From NCBI GenBank assembly GCA_016281475.1, contig JAEEIS010000060.1, positions 1 through 64,000 of the forward strand: a stretch of 64,000 nucleotides of DNA, in the 5' to 3' direction. The translations under genes and the position numbers were made by a program. Below the pieces are notes generated by a model. The model made no database searches. It was not told the DNA's origin and saw nothing but the letters and a program-made list of their open reading frames with translations. This DNA comes from Bacteroidales bacterium (GTDB lineage Bacteria; Bacteroidota; Bacteroidia; Bacteroidales; P3). Shown in pieces: positions 47,695-57,425 of the stretch (the stretch's first letter is position 1; each line of letters starts with the position of its first letter).

Positions 47695-47741
47695 CATAGT
47701 TTAGCACTTCGATGTACGCATCACGGCGTTCTTGAGTGCCA
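47695..47741. repeat. Left copy of the 47-base repeat bracketing the mod/res block
   Basis: It matches 53636-53682 at 41 of 47 positions in the same orientation. Read on the minus strand, the core encodes QERRDAYIEVLNYA followed by a stop, with an open frame for about 42 codons; most differences to the other copy are silent or conservative, as if both are 3' ends of related genes. Confidence 0.8.
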
Positions 47742-47963
47742 CAATAGACTACAGCCCGGCGGGAGAGTCGGGCATCCAACCGATCCGTAACGTTGCGGGA
47801 ATTAATTCAAGATTCTAATCTTCTGTTTATCATAACAAACAAGTTATTTTATGCAATTTTGCAATACGACTGCAAAATTACATAAAATGTTTGGATTGAC
47901 AAAAAAATGATTGGCCATACTTAGGCAAATGAGGTTTTTTCTTTTCAATTCAAAAAAAAATCG

Positions 47964-47971
47964 TACTTTTG
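47964..47971 (+). promoter_or_regulatory. -7 box upstream of the structured RNA
   Basis: TACTTTTG fits TAnnTTTG, with a T-rich -33 region. Transcription would start near 47978 and run through the hairpin structure to the terminator at 48177-48203. Confidence 0.6.
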
Positions 47972-47977
47972 CACAAC

Positions 47978-48203
47978 GAAATAGAACAATATTAACGAAA
48001 GAAAAAAGAATCGAAGAAAGTAAATAGAAATACATAATTAACATAGCGTTTGCTGTTTGTTCCGACCTAACTGAAACGTCGAAAACTTCAAACATGAGGG
48101 AAGACAAAGGCAAATGCTCGCAGATGTGCGAGCGTTTTGTCTATCCCTCAAAGGTAAATTTCGACGACCTCAGTTAGGAGACGAGATGCTCGCCTCCTTT
48201 TTT
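47978..48203 (+). ncRNA. Candidate structured RNA (6S-like architecture)
   Basis: A predicted transcript of about 226 bases has an A-rich leader, then one long folded rod. Closing stem: 48066-48074 with 48170-48178 (cctaactga / tcagttagg) and 48077-48084 with 48159-48166 (cgtcgaaa / tttcgacg). A central bubble of about 11 and 9 bases follows. The upper stem pairs 48096-48101 with 48144-48149 and 48103-48108 with 48136-48141. The tip is a 7-bp hairpin (48116-48133). A terminator follows directly. Closing stem, bubble and terminal stem recall 6S RNA. A 27-codon frame (48094-48177) also lies inside, so a leader-peptide role is an alternative. Confidence 0.6.
48177..48203 (+). terminator. Intrinsic terminator of the structured RNA
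   Basis: GGAG-a-CGAG pairs with CTCG-c-CTCC around an ATG loop, followed by six T. It shares two G with the closing stem of the preceding fold. Confidence 0.78.
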
Positions 48204-48261
48204 GTTTGGGGTCGTTGGAAATAGAGGGATAGGTGGCAAACTGCTAAAAAACAGCAGACCT

Positions 48262-50151
48262 ATGCCCATAAAGAGTCTTATTGGCGAGTTGCCGGAGATT
48301 GTGCGTGACGGCAACCGCGAGGCGGCGGCGATTCTCGACCGCCTCAGTTCAGCTAACCGTATCACCCTCCAGACCAACGAGGTGGTGCTGCCTGCCAAGG
48401 CGAGCAGTGCCATGAGGTTTCAGAGTGGTCTGAATAATCTGAATGGTCTGAATAATCTGAGTAATCAGAAAGACCTTAATCGCCTAATCTATGGCGACAA
48501 CCTGCTAGCGATGCAGGCACTGCTGGCAGGCGACCCGCAAACGGGGTTGCCCTCGCTGCGCGGCAAAGTAGACTTGATCTATATTGACCCGCCTTTCGAC
48601 AGCAAGGCAGACTACCGCACCAAGCTGACCCTCCCCGGCGGCGACATCAACCAAAAGCCTACCACCATCGAGCAGTTTGCCTACGCCGACACCTGGAAGG
48701 ACGGCACTGTCAGCTACCTGCGGATGCTCTACCCCCGCCTTGTGTTGATGCGCGAGTTGCTGAGCGACCACGGTAGTATCTATGTTCATATTGACTGGCA
48801 CGTCGGGCACTATGTCAAAGTGCTGATGGATGAGATATTTGGAAAAGATAATTTTAGAAATGAAATTATATGGTGTTATAGTGGTCCGACCCCAACAAAT
48901 ACTACATTTGCACGAAAACATGATACATTATTGTTTTATGCTTTGGGAGAAGATTATACATTTAATATGCAATATCTCGAACATAAAAGCGGGCTACACA
49001 ATACTGGACAAGTATTTGGCAGTACAGATGGGGATAGTGATGCAGTAAACGCAATGGAAGAAAGGGGGAAAAAGTGCGAGGACTGGTGGATTGACATTTA
49101 TACAGGAGATCGATACCGTTCAGAACAAGTTGGTTATGCCACCCAAAAACCCACTAAATTGTTAGAGCGAATCATCAGAGCCAGTAGCAATGAAGGTGAC
49201 TTGGTGTGCGACTTCTTTGGAGGCAGCGGGACTACGGCGGCGGTGGCGGAGCGGTTGGGTCGTAGATGGATTACTACGGATATCGGCAAGCCTGCCACGC
49301 TGGTGATGCGTAAGCGGTTGATTGACCAAGAGGTGAAGCCGTTCCTTTATCAGGCCATTGGAGACTACCAGAAGGAGATGTTGCATGGTACACGGCTGTT
49401 CCGCTCAATCGGTGATTTGAGCCAAGTGGTGATGCAGCTGTATGGTGCACTGCCTTTCACTCCCGACCAGGTGAGCGACCGCAACTATGGTTTCATCAAA
49501 GACGAGCGCACGCTGGTGTATGTGGACAGTCCCAACAAACTGACAGGACGTGCCACCCTGCGGCGTGCCAGCGAAGCGACACAGAGCCTCCTTGGCGGAG
49601 GGTGGAAGAAGGTGGTGGTGCTGGCTTGGAATTTCAGCTACGACATCAGCCAAGCCATTGAAGAGTACAAGAACACGGTGGAGGTACTAGTCATCCCACC
49701 CGACTTGATGGACAAGCTGAAGAAGCAGGGTTTTGCCAAGCTGGTGCAGAGCGGCACGGTGCGCTTCAGCGGATTGCAGTACCTCACATTGCACCCCATT
49801 GAGAAAAAAGTGCTTGACGGCAAAGATGTGCTGACCATACGACTGCGGGACTATGTGCAGCTGTCGCCCGAGAACATACCCCTTGACGAGAAAGACCGCG
49901 AAGCGGTGCGCAAGGTGATGGACGAAGACCCATTGGCACTGATAGAATACTGGAGCATCGACCCCGACTACGACGGGCAGACCTTCCGCAGCCTGTGGCA
50001 GGACTACCGCGAGAACACCGCCATGGACCACGACCCGCTGCACTGCATCTACCGCGCCGACCTCACCGTCCCCCACAAGGATAGCCGCGCCATCTGTGTC
50101 AAGGCGGTGGATGTGTTCGGATTTGAAAGTGTAGTTGTAGAACGGATATAG
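48262..50151 (+). CDS. mod: Type III restriction-modification DNA methyltransferase (Mod)
   Basis: The 629-residue protein is a beta-type adenine methyltransferase: catalytic motif [18 protein letters not shown] (DPPF about residue 109) before motif [21 protein letters not shown] (about 317). Mod sets specificity of the pair and methylates the host sites. The part between the motifs (about residues 192-300), the expected target recognition region, is markedly AT-rich unlike the rest. Residues 57-68 are a repeated Leu-Asn linker ([12 protein letters not shown]). I start at ATG 48262; the frame is open from a TTG at 48202, inside the terminator. res follows, behind a palindromic element. Confidence 0.93.
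   Translation: MPIKSLIGELPEIVRDGNREAAAILDRLSSANRITLQTNEVVLPAKASSAMRFQSGLNNLNGLNNLSNQKDLNRLIYGDNLLAMQALLAGDPQTGLPSLRGKVDLIYIDPPFDSKADYRTKLTLPGGDINQKPTTIEQFAYADTWKDGTVSYLRMLYPRLVLMRELLSDHGSIYVHIDWHVGHYVKVLMDEIFGKDNFRNEIIWCYSGPTPTNTTFARKHDTLLFYALGEDYTFNMQYLEHKSGLHNTGQVFGSTDGDSDAVNAMEERGKKCEDWWIDIYTGDRYRSEQVGYATQKPTKLLERIIRASSNEGDLVCDFFGGSGTTAAVAERLGRRWITTDIGKPATLVMRKRLIDQEVKPFLYQAIGDYQKEMLHGTRLFRSIGDLSQVVMQLYGALPFTPDQVSDRNYGFIKDERTLVYVDSPNKLTGRATLRRASEATQSLLGGGWKKVVVLAWNFSYDISQAIEEYKNTVEVLVIPPDLMDKLKKQGFAKLVQSGTVRFSGLQYLTLHPIEKKVLDGKDVLTIRLRDYVQLSPENIPLDEKDREAVRKVMDEDPLALIEYWSIDPDYDGQTFRSLWQDYRENTAMDHDPLHCIYRADLTVPHKDSRAICVKAVDVFGFESVVVERI
48430..48465 (+). repeat. In-frame 9-base tandem repeat within mod
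   Basis: Four units (ctgaataat, ctgaatggt, ctgaataat, ctgagtaat) encode Leu-Asn/Ser-Asn/Gly steps just before the catalytic core. Copy-number change would lengthen the linker without shifting the frame. Confidence 0.8.
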
Positions 50152-50168
50152 ATGAATACGTATATTAC

Positions 50169-50384
50169 ATTTGAGAGCGCGTGCCATCGGCACGCTTTAC
50201 AAGGAGCAGCGTGTTACCCCACACTGGCGTGCGGGGTTATCGATAGTGATGCTCTCCGAGCCTTTGTCAACCATATTGGAAGATAATAGGCTCCCCGAGG
50301 GAGCCATTCTCAATAACCCCACATGGAATGTGGGGATGGCGACAAGGATGGTGGTCAGCGTGCCGGAGGCACGCGCTCTCAAAT
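50169..50384. repeat. Multi-hairpin palindromic element between mod and res
   Basis: The ends are perfect 17-base inverted repeats (atttgagagcgcgtgcc, 50169-50185, and its complement at 50368-50384). Inside are further hairpins: cccacactggcgtgcggg, cccacatggaatgtggg, and ggctccccgagggagcc. Short open frames on both strands are by-products of the symmetry. No target duplication is evident. It looks like a REP- or MITE-type repeat, and its inner hairpins could also tune read-through from mod to res. Confidence 0.72.
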
Positions 50385-50402
50385 AATAAAATAGCAAAAA
50401 AA

Positions 50403-53228
50403 ATGAGTAATATCATGTCGTACAATCAAGATAATATATCGCTGTTGCTGGCGCAACGGCTAAGCGACACAGTGAATGAGGCATGGGAGAGTGGGGAGAT
50501 GATGGAGGCGGTGACTCCTGTGACACGCGAACTGTTGCAACACTGGTTTTGTGAGCCGTTCACACAGGAACGGACTGTTAATTTCCATACGGGACAACGA
50601 CAGGCAATATTGAATGCCATTTACCTGCATGAAGTGGCAGGCGTGAGGACGGTGGAGGATAGTTATGATACCGTGATGCCCGACGAGATGGGGCCTGTGG
50701 ACATGGCAATGCTGACACAGGAGAAGTACCAGCTGCCCAAGTATGCCATAAAGATGGCAACAGGTACGGGCAAGACATGGGTGATGCATGCGTTAGTATT
50801 GTGGCAGATGCTGAATGCGCGGCATACGGGTGGAGAGCGCTATACACAGCGGTTTCTGTTGATAGCCCCAGGCATCATTGTGTATGAGCGGCTGCTGGAT
50901 GCCTACCTCGGAAAGGTAGAAGATGGTGTACGGAGGGTGGAGAGTTCGGACTTGCACAAGTATGAGGACTTGTTTCTGCCACCACAGTACCACGAGGAGG
51001 TGTTCAACTTTGTGCAAACCAACACCGTGAGCAAAGATCAAGGCATCGGGCGCAAGGCCACGGGAGAGGGCTTGATAGCCATTACCAACTGGCACCTGTT
51101 CCTACAGAAAGACGATGAGGAGAAGAAAGGCATTGTGGATGAATTGTTGCCATTGCGTCCCGGCATTGCATCGGGCAACGCACTGGAAGCATTAGACCGA
51201 CGATACCTGCGTGGAACGGAGGCTGAATATTTGCATGACCTAGACAGCCTAATGGTCATCAACGACGAGGCGCACCACGTGCATGAGAACGGAGGCGACG
51301 AGGAGGATGTGCAGTGGCAGCAAGCACTGGACTATATATTGCAAGACAAGCGATGCCGTGTGCAGGTGGATTTCAGTGCCACGCCCTACGAGCAACGCGG
51401 CAGCGGCAAGCGGACACGCAAGATATATTTCCCCCACATAGTGGTGGACTTCGACCTGAAGGATGCCATGTCGCACGGGTTGGTGAAAACACTGTCGCTC
51501 GACCAGCGGCAGAGCCTTACGGAGCTGGCAGACTTGGACTATAGTGCAATACGCGAAGGGCGGTCGGTAATTGCCCTCAGCGACGGACAGAAACTGATGC
51601 TGCGCGCAGGATTAGAAAGACTGAACAGGTTGCAGGCCGACTTCGCAGGGCTGAAGTACCCAAAGATGATGGTGGTGTGCGAAGACACCAAGGTGACACC
51701 ACTGGTGGAGCAATACCTCATAGCAGAAGGATTGAAGCCCGAAGAGGTACTGAGAGTGGACAGCGACGCGAAAGGCAACATGAAAGAGGAGGAATGGAAG
51801 CGTGTGAGCGAGCGGCTGAGCCATGTGGACCAACATGCAGAGCCTCGGGTGGTGGTGAGTGTGATGATGTTGCGTGAGGGATTTGACGTGAACAACATCT
51901 GCGTTATCGTGCCATTGCGCAGCAGCGAGTCGTCGATACTACTGGAACAGGTAGTAGGACGCGGCTTGCGGCTGATGTGGCGCGAACCAGAATACAGCGA
52001 GGCAAAGAGAGAAAACAGACACCGTCTGCTAGTGGAGAAACGTGAGCCGCTGAACTACATGGACATCCTCTTCATCGTGGAGCATCCACGATTCAAGGAG
52101 TTTTACGACGAACTAATCAATGGCGGACTGGCTGTGATAGACACCGGCAATTCGTCCGCCAGCGGCATGGGCGACATGGTGATGGTAGAACTGAAGGAAG
52201 GTTACGAAAGGTATGACCTAGCATGGCTTAACATTTTGCACGACAGCGAGGAGATACTAGAGCTACCCATGCCTGACGTGAATAAGATGGAGGTGTTTAC
52301 AGTCTACACACTTGACAAACTGCGCAAGTATTTAGCAACTGACGGAGAGACTTTTGTGTCGCAGGCAGTGGCAATGAAAACCACATTTGGAAAGTTCACG
52401 GTCAAGGCAGACTTGTTCACTGCGGAGAGCTACCATGAGTACCTGCAAAAACTACTGCGGACAGTGACCCGTCTACACAACATGCCATTAATACAAGTGG
52501 GCGAGGCAATGCTGATGCAAACGCTGGACAAATATATCCGCACACGGCTGTTCGGACAAGCATTTGACCCATTCAATGGAAACGACTGGAAGATATTGCT
52601 GGCGCAAAACGGTGTGGTGACACAGCATATCGTGAAAGTGATGGCTGCAGCACTCTATGACCTCCAAAACCAGGTACAAACAACAGATGCAGTGGTGGAA
52701 GAGACATGGTTTTCGAGTGTGGAGAAGATACCAATGCGCGAACCGTACTCAATGGAATTGCAGAAGACCATTTACACTCGCACAGCGTTTCCGTCACACG
52801 GAGGTGGATTGGAAAAGGCATTTATGGAATTTATTGATGTTGACGGAGAGGTAGAGCAATGGATAAAAATCAGCGAGACACGGCACCGTTTCGCATCAAT
52901 CACATATATGCGCACCGACGGCCTGTTGGCAACCTATCATCCTGATTTTCTAGTCGGGTCATCAGAGAAACTGTATATGGTGGAAACAAAGGGGGCTGAC
53001 AAGGTGAAAGACCCTAACGTACAACAAAAAAGGCGTGCTGCAGTGGAATGGTGTGAGAAGATAAACCAACTGCCACAGAAGCAACGTGGCGATAGGCAGT
53101 GGGAGTATGTGCTGATAGGAGAAGACGATTTCTATGGATTGTCTGCGAATGGTGCAACCTTTGAGGACATTTGCCGACATTGCCGTGTGAGCTCGGCAAT
53201 AGTGCAAGGAGTGCTGAACTTCGACTGA
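50403..53228 (+). CDS. res: Type III restriction enzyme subunit (Res)
   Basis: The 941-residue protein is an SF2 helicase-nuclease: Walker A MATGTGKTWVMH (about residue 119), DEAH box MVINDEAHHVH (288-291), motif III VDFSATPYEQ (325-328), a motif V/VI block with REGFDVNNICVIVPL and LLEQVVGRGLRLM, and a C-terminal PD-(D/E)xK nuclease with PDFLV and ETKG (Asp848, Glu861, Lys863). With Mod it cuts unmodified DNA. All motifs look intact. I start at ATG 50403, after the palindromic element; the open frame from 50328 lies inside that element. Confidence 0.94.
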   Translation: MSNIMSYNQDNISLLLAQRLSDTVNEAWESGEMMEAVTPVTRELLQHWFCEPFTQERTVNFHTGQRQAILNAIYLHEVAGVRTVEDSYDTVMPDEMGPVDMAMLTQEKYQLPKYAIKMATGTGKTWVMHALVLWQMLNARHTGGERYTQRFLLIAPGIIVYERLLDAYLGKVEDGVRRVESSDLHKYEDLFLPPQYHEEVFNFVQTNTVSKDQGIGRKATGEGLIAITNWHLFLQKDDEEKKGIVDELLPLRPGIASGNALEALDRRYLRGTEAEYLHDLDSLMVINDEAHHVHENGGDEEDVQWQQALDYILQDKRCRVQVDFSATPYEQRGSGKRTRKIYFPHIVVDFDLKDAMSHGLVKTLSLDQRQSLTELADLDYSAIREGRSVIALSDGQKLMLRAGLERLNRLQADFAGLKYPKMMVVCEDTKVTPLVEQYLIAEGLKPEEVLRVDSDAKGNMKEEEWKRVSERLSHVDQHAEPRVVVSVMMLREGFDVNNICVIVPLRSSESSILLEQVVGRGLRLMWREPEYSEAKRENRHRLLVEKREPLNYMDILFIVEHPRFKEFYDELINGGLAVIDTGNSSASGMGDMVMVELKEGYERYDLAWLNILHDSEEILELPMPDVNKMEVFTVYTLDKLRKYLATDGETFVSQAVAMKTTFGKFTVKADLFTAESYHEYLQKLLRTVTRLHNMPLIQVGEAMLMQTLDKYIRTRLFGQAFDPFNGNDWKILLAQNGVVTQHIVKVMAAALYDLQNQVQTTDAVVEETWFSSVEKIPMREPYSMELQKTIYTRTAFPSHGGGLEKAFMEFIDVDGEVEQWIKISETRHRFASITYMRTDGLLATYHPDFLVGSSEKLYMVETKGADKVKDPNVQQKRRAAVEWCEKINQLPQKQRGDRQWEYVLIGEDDFYGLSANGATFEDICRHCRVSSAIVQGVLNFD

Positions 53229-53405
53229 TGTTGAGAGGACCAGTCTTTCTAATTGTGTTTGAGAACAGGCTTTGGAGAAGGCTGTCGTTAATGAGGTTCG
53301 CCCCACTTTAGTTGCAGGACACAGCCGGTCGTCAAGGCATTGATTTCGGACAGATGTTGCTGACACAGAGCTTGGAAAACATAGCCTTTCGTTGCAAACC
53401 AGTAA

Positions 53406-53495
53406 TCATCTGGCAGTTGTATGAAATGCACTCTCACCGTGACGATCCTCTTTCCACCGTAGCATCTTGTCATACAATTTTCGTCTAAATATCAT
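53406..53495 (-). pseudogene. Truncated start of an AAA/DUF4143-type ATPase gene
   Basis: The ATG at 53495 encodes MIFRRKLYDKMLRWKEDRHG and then, after about 23 codons, leaves the expected sequence and stops at 53406. The opening strongly resembles the N-terminus of Bacteroidota AAA ATPases of the DUF4143 type, which continue with a P-loop that is missing here. A consensus promoter sits just upstream, so this is the leftover head of a lost gene. The remaining gap 53229-53405 shows nothing firm. Confidence 0.5.
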
Positions 53496-53520
53496 GTCAT
53501 ATTAGATTTGAATCCGAGTG

Positions 53521-53551
53521 CAAAAATACAACCTTTTGTGCAATTCTCAAA
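53521..53551 (-). promoter_or_regulatory. Promoter facing the truncated ATPase gene
   Basis: On the minus strand, TTTG (53551-53548), a 19-base spacer and TATTTTTG (53528-53521) match the consensus. It now drives only the remnant or a possible 61-residue frame at 53288-53473. Confidence 0.6.
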
Positions 53552-53635
53552 ATTTTTTTTGGCAAAAAGTGCAGTTTTCTCATTTTCTTACACCAGATTG
53601 TGCACTTTTTGGCAATTATAACATCTGTAGAGTGG

Positions 53636-53682
53636 CATAATTCAGCACTTCGACGTATGCATCACGGCGTTCTTGGATGCCA
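53636..53682. repeat. Right copy of the 47-base repeat bracketing the mod/res block
   Basis: It is 41/47 identical to 47695-47741. The minus strand reads GLSNLLGIQERRDAYVEVLN, then YATLQML and a stop. The frame is open upstream through 53682-53760 without an ATG. Confidence 0.8.
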
Positions 53683-53730
53683 AGTAAATTACTTAGTCCT
53701 CCACTTAGAGGTATCCCTGCTAACTGAGAT

Positions 53731-53760
53731 CGGCGAGGCTGGACGGCCTCGCCGCTTTTA
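53731..53760 (+). terminator. Hairpin with terminator form
   Basis: CGGCGAGG and CCTCGCCG (53731-53738, 53747-53754) form an 8-bp stem followed by CTTTTA. No intact + gene precedes it closely. Confidence 0.55.
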
Positions 53761-53790
53761 TGTAAAAAAATAATTATTTCTACATTAAAG

Positions 53791-53820
53791 TTGATTGAAT
53801 TGAAGAATTTCGTACTTTTG
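53791..53820 (+). promoter_or_regulatory. Promoter upstream of the frameshifted remnant
   Basis: TTG (53791-53793), a 19-base spacer and TACTTTTG (53813-53820) fit the Bacteroidota consensus. The transcript would start within about 10 bases of the remnant. Confidence 0.6.
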
Positions 53821-53824
53821 TGGT

Positions 53825-54285
53825 TTGATTTACATCATTGAGGTTCATACGGACAAGGCATCGGAGGGCATGGGGATGATAGGCGATTTGTTCGTGCGGA
53901 AAAAGGACGGCTCAGCCTCGCTGGTGCCGACAAGGAGACGGAGGTCCTGTATGTGAAATCAATACCCATTAACGACATGGGCCTCAGGGCAATTTCGAGG
54001 TACGACTGGATTATTGCCAGCAGGGGAGGAAATCCGAGAATGTACGCCCGTCCACATGCCTCGGATGTTGTAGGGGCTTTCGAAGCATCGGCCTATAAGC
54101 GGTCAACTTCCGACGGCGCGTTGAAAATCATCACCCGCTATATCGACGGCAACGAGAAGTTCAAGATCGGCGACCAGACTATCTCAGTCGACGCTGCTCG
54201 AATCACAGAGGAGAACATCTACCATTATTACAACCTGCTGACAGAGAACCAAGACTGGTCGCAGTTTGAGATTGAAGTAAGATGA
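53825..54285 (+). pseudogene. Frameshifted remnant of an unknown protein
   Basis: Coding sequence reads IIEVHTDKASEGMGMIGDLF in one frame, then continues in another from about 53890 as AEKGRLSLAGADKETEVLYV and onward to the stop at 54283. A one-base shift at the run ggaaaaagg joins them. The last part alone gives a 110-residue frame from ATG 53953 (KSIPINDMGLRAISRYDWII to FEIEVR), which could still be made. I do not recognise the family. The 5' end is missing beyond 53825. Confidence 0.55.
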
Positions 54286-54446
54286 GGCAACCTCTAAAAA
54301 TTCTACTTCGAGATGCTCTTCGAGCAGAAATTAAACAAAATCAAAATTCAAAATTATATAAGATTATTATTTTCAATTTTGTACGACTTCTCGCCATAGG
54401 CGATATCCTAAGCACGAATTGCCAAAGGCGATAATTAGAGGTTGCC
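54286..54446. mobile_element. 161-base MITE-like inverted-repeat element with 4-base target duplication
   Basis: Perfect 12-base terminal inverted repeats (ggcaacctctaa at 54286-54297, ttagaggttgcc at 54435-54446) enclose an AT-rich centre with small palindromes (cttcgagatgctcttcgag). The element is flanked on both sides by ATGA, consistent with a 4-base target duplication. It lies exactly after the stop codon of the remnant gene and carries no gene. Confidence 0.72.
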
Positions 54447-54458
54447 ATGAATGAAACG

Positions 54459-54491
54459 AAGGCTGACGCATCGCAATGACGCGTCAGCCTT
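54459..54491 (-). terminator. Hairpin terminator of hutU
   Basis: An 11-bp stem (aaggctgacgc / gcgtcagcctt) lies 19 bases past the hutU stop. The T run is weak on the minus strand and better (cactttttt-like) on the + strand. The core tgacgcgtcagcc is shared with the GC-rich intergenic repeat. Confidence 0.6.
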
Positions 54492-54509
54492 CACTTTTTA
54501 CTCTAAGTT

Positions 54510-56510
<2,001 letters not shown>

Positions 56511-56548
56511 ATAATGAACGTATTAATTTGTCAATGTGTTAATAGATG

Positions 56549-56719
56549 TTACAATGCCTTGATAGCCTCCTGGGCCGATACCTGATGGATGGTGCCGTCG
56601 GTGTGGCATACCACAATGTCCTGTCCTCGGAGAGCCTTTTCTTCGAGCATACGACGCTCGGCGATATTGAGTCCGTATTGCAGTCTCTCGGCAAATTCTT
56701 CTATCTCTTTATCCGACAT
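56549..56719 (-). CDS. Small protein overlapping the zeta-toxin-like gene
   Basis: The 56-residue frame begins MSDKEIEEFAERLQYGLNIA and includes ERRMLEEKALRGQDIVVCHT, ending EAIKAL. Its ATG lies 11 bases inside the end of the upstream kinase gene, so translation is probably coupled. It is acidic and helical in its first half. In many Bacteroidota a protein of this kind accompanies zeta-like kinases; it may be an antitoxin or partner, but no activity is proven. It is too short for routine gene finding. Confidence 0.75.
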   Translation of the reverse strand: MSDKEIEEFAERLQYGLNIAERRMLEEKALRGQDIVVCHTDGTIHQVSAQEAIKAL

Positions 56720-57284
56720 ATTCTTTCATTTTATCAAACAGCTCCTCGTTGAGCACCGTAGTCGGCACAGCCTTGCCGCCGTGAGCCACCTCGATGCGCG
56801 GTGTGTCGCTGTTGTCGTAGACAAACCAGCCATCCACCTCGGGAGCGTATAGGTTAAACAAATTTCTGATTCCTGCGACGTAACGCCTGCGTGTGGTGGG
56901 GGTGGGAATATTGTGTCCACCATTGCTTACACGCTCTGCCACACGACGCAGTGCCAATTCGGGCGTTCGCAACCAGAAGAACATCAGCGTGACCACATAC
57001 CCTTTGGCCTGTGCCTGACGTACCAAGTTGACGTATGACTTTGTAGCCAATGTAGTCTCTACAGCGAAAGTGGCATCCCGCCCCAGCAGTTCATTAATGC
57101 GTTGCAGCATCAACCGACCTGCTTCTAGACCAACGCTATCCGGGTTGAAAGGAGACAATCCATGGGCAATCTCGTCAGCGTTGACAAACTCGCGACAATG
57201 CAGTATATCTGGCAATACAGTATACGAAGCCGTGGTTTTCCCAGCTCCATTACAGCCTCCAATGATATACAACCTTTTGTCCAT
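56709..57284 (-). CDS. Zeta-toxin-like P-loop kinase
   Basis: The 191-residue protein starts with a P-loop IIGGCNGAGKTTASY, then an FVNADEIAHGLSP segment with the conserved Asp, a Glu-Thr-Thr-Leu motif (FAVETTLATKSYV) and a late FVYDNSDTPR. Zeta toxins phosphorylate UDP-N-acetylamino sugars; relatives in this branch may not be toxic. I start at MDKRLYIIGG (57284), 12 codons into the longer frame, because the promoter -7 box lies at 57301-57294. The small partner gene overlaps its 3' end. Confidence 0.85.
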   Translation of the reverse strand: MDKRLYIIGGCNGAGKTTASYTVLPDILHCREFVNADEIAHGLSPFNPDSVGLEAGRLMLQRINELLGRDATFAVETTLATKSYVNLVRQAQAKGYVVTLMFFWLRTPELALRRVAERVSNGGHNIPTPTTRRRYVAGIRNLFNLYAPEVDGWFVYDNSDTPRIEVAHGGKAVPTTVLNEELFDKMKEYVG

Positions 57285-57293
57285 TTCAAAATG

Positions 57294-57325
57294 CAAAAAT
57301 ACGAAGAATAATTGGAACAAACAAA
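57294..57325 (-). promoter_or_regulatory. Promoter of the zeta-like kinase pair
   Basis: On the minus strand, TTTG (57325-57322), a 20-base spacer and TATTTTTG (57301-57294) are a near-perfect consensus. The transcript would be almost leaderless. Confidence 0.75.
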
Positions 57326-57353
57326 AAATTCTTTATTCTTCCTAATAAAGGGA

Positions 57354-57380
57354 AGGGTACTCCAACAATCGAAGTACCCT
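57354..57380 (-). terminator. Terminator after the subtilisin-like gene
   Basis: An 8-bp stem (agggtact / agtaccct) is followed on the minus strand by TTCCCTTTATT, 46 bases past the stop. It ends the mreC-to-protease operon. Confidence 0.65.
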
Positions 57381-57425
57381 GATACATTCTACGACTAGAG
57401 GAATTGTCCCTAATATATCATCTTT

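Noticed and set aside
47434..47697. Minus-strand frame of 87 residues across the 44-base tandem repeat
   Set aside because: It is antisense to the small gene and its repeats, shows repeated Ala/Leu from the duplication and no promoter.
50171..50386. Frames on both strands inside the palindromic element (about 66-71 residues)
   Set aside because: They arise from the inverted symmetry (similar RARAxGTL openings on both strands) and carry no family signal.
53288..53473. Minus-strand frame of 61 residues beginning MTRCYGGKRIVTVR behind a good promoter
   Set aside because: It overlaps the DUF4143-like start in another frame, has no recognised similarity, and its ATG is not the first after the promoter. 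It could be real, but the remnant explains the promoter better.
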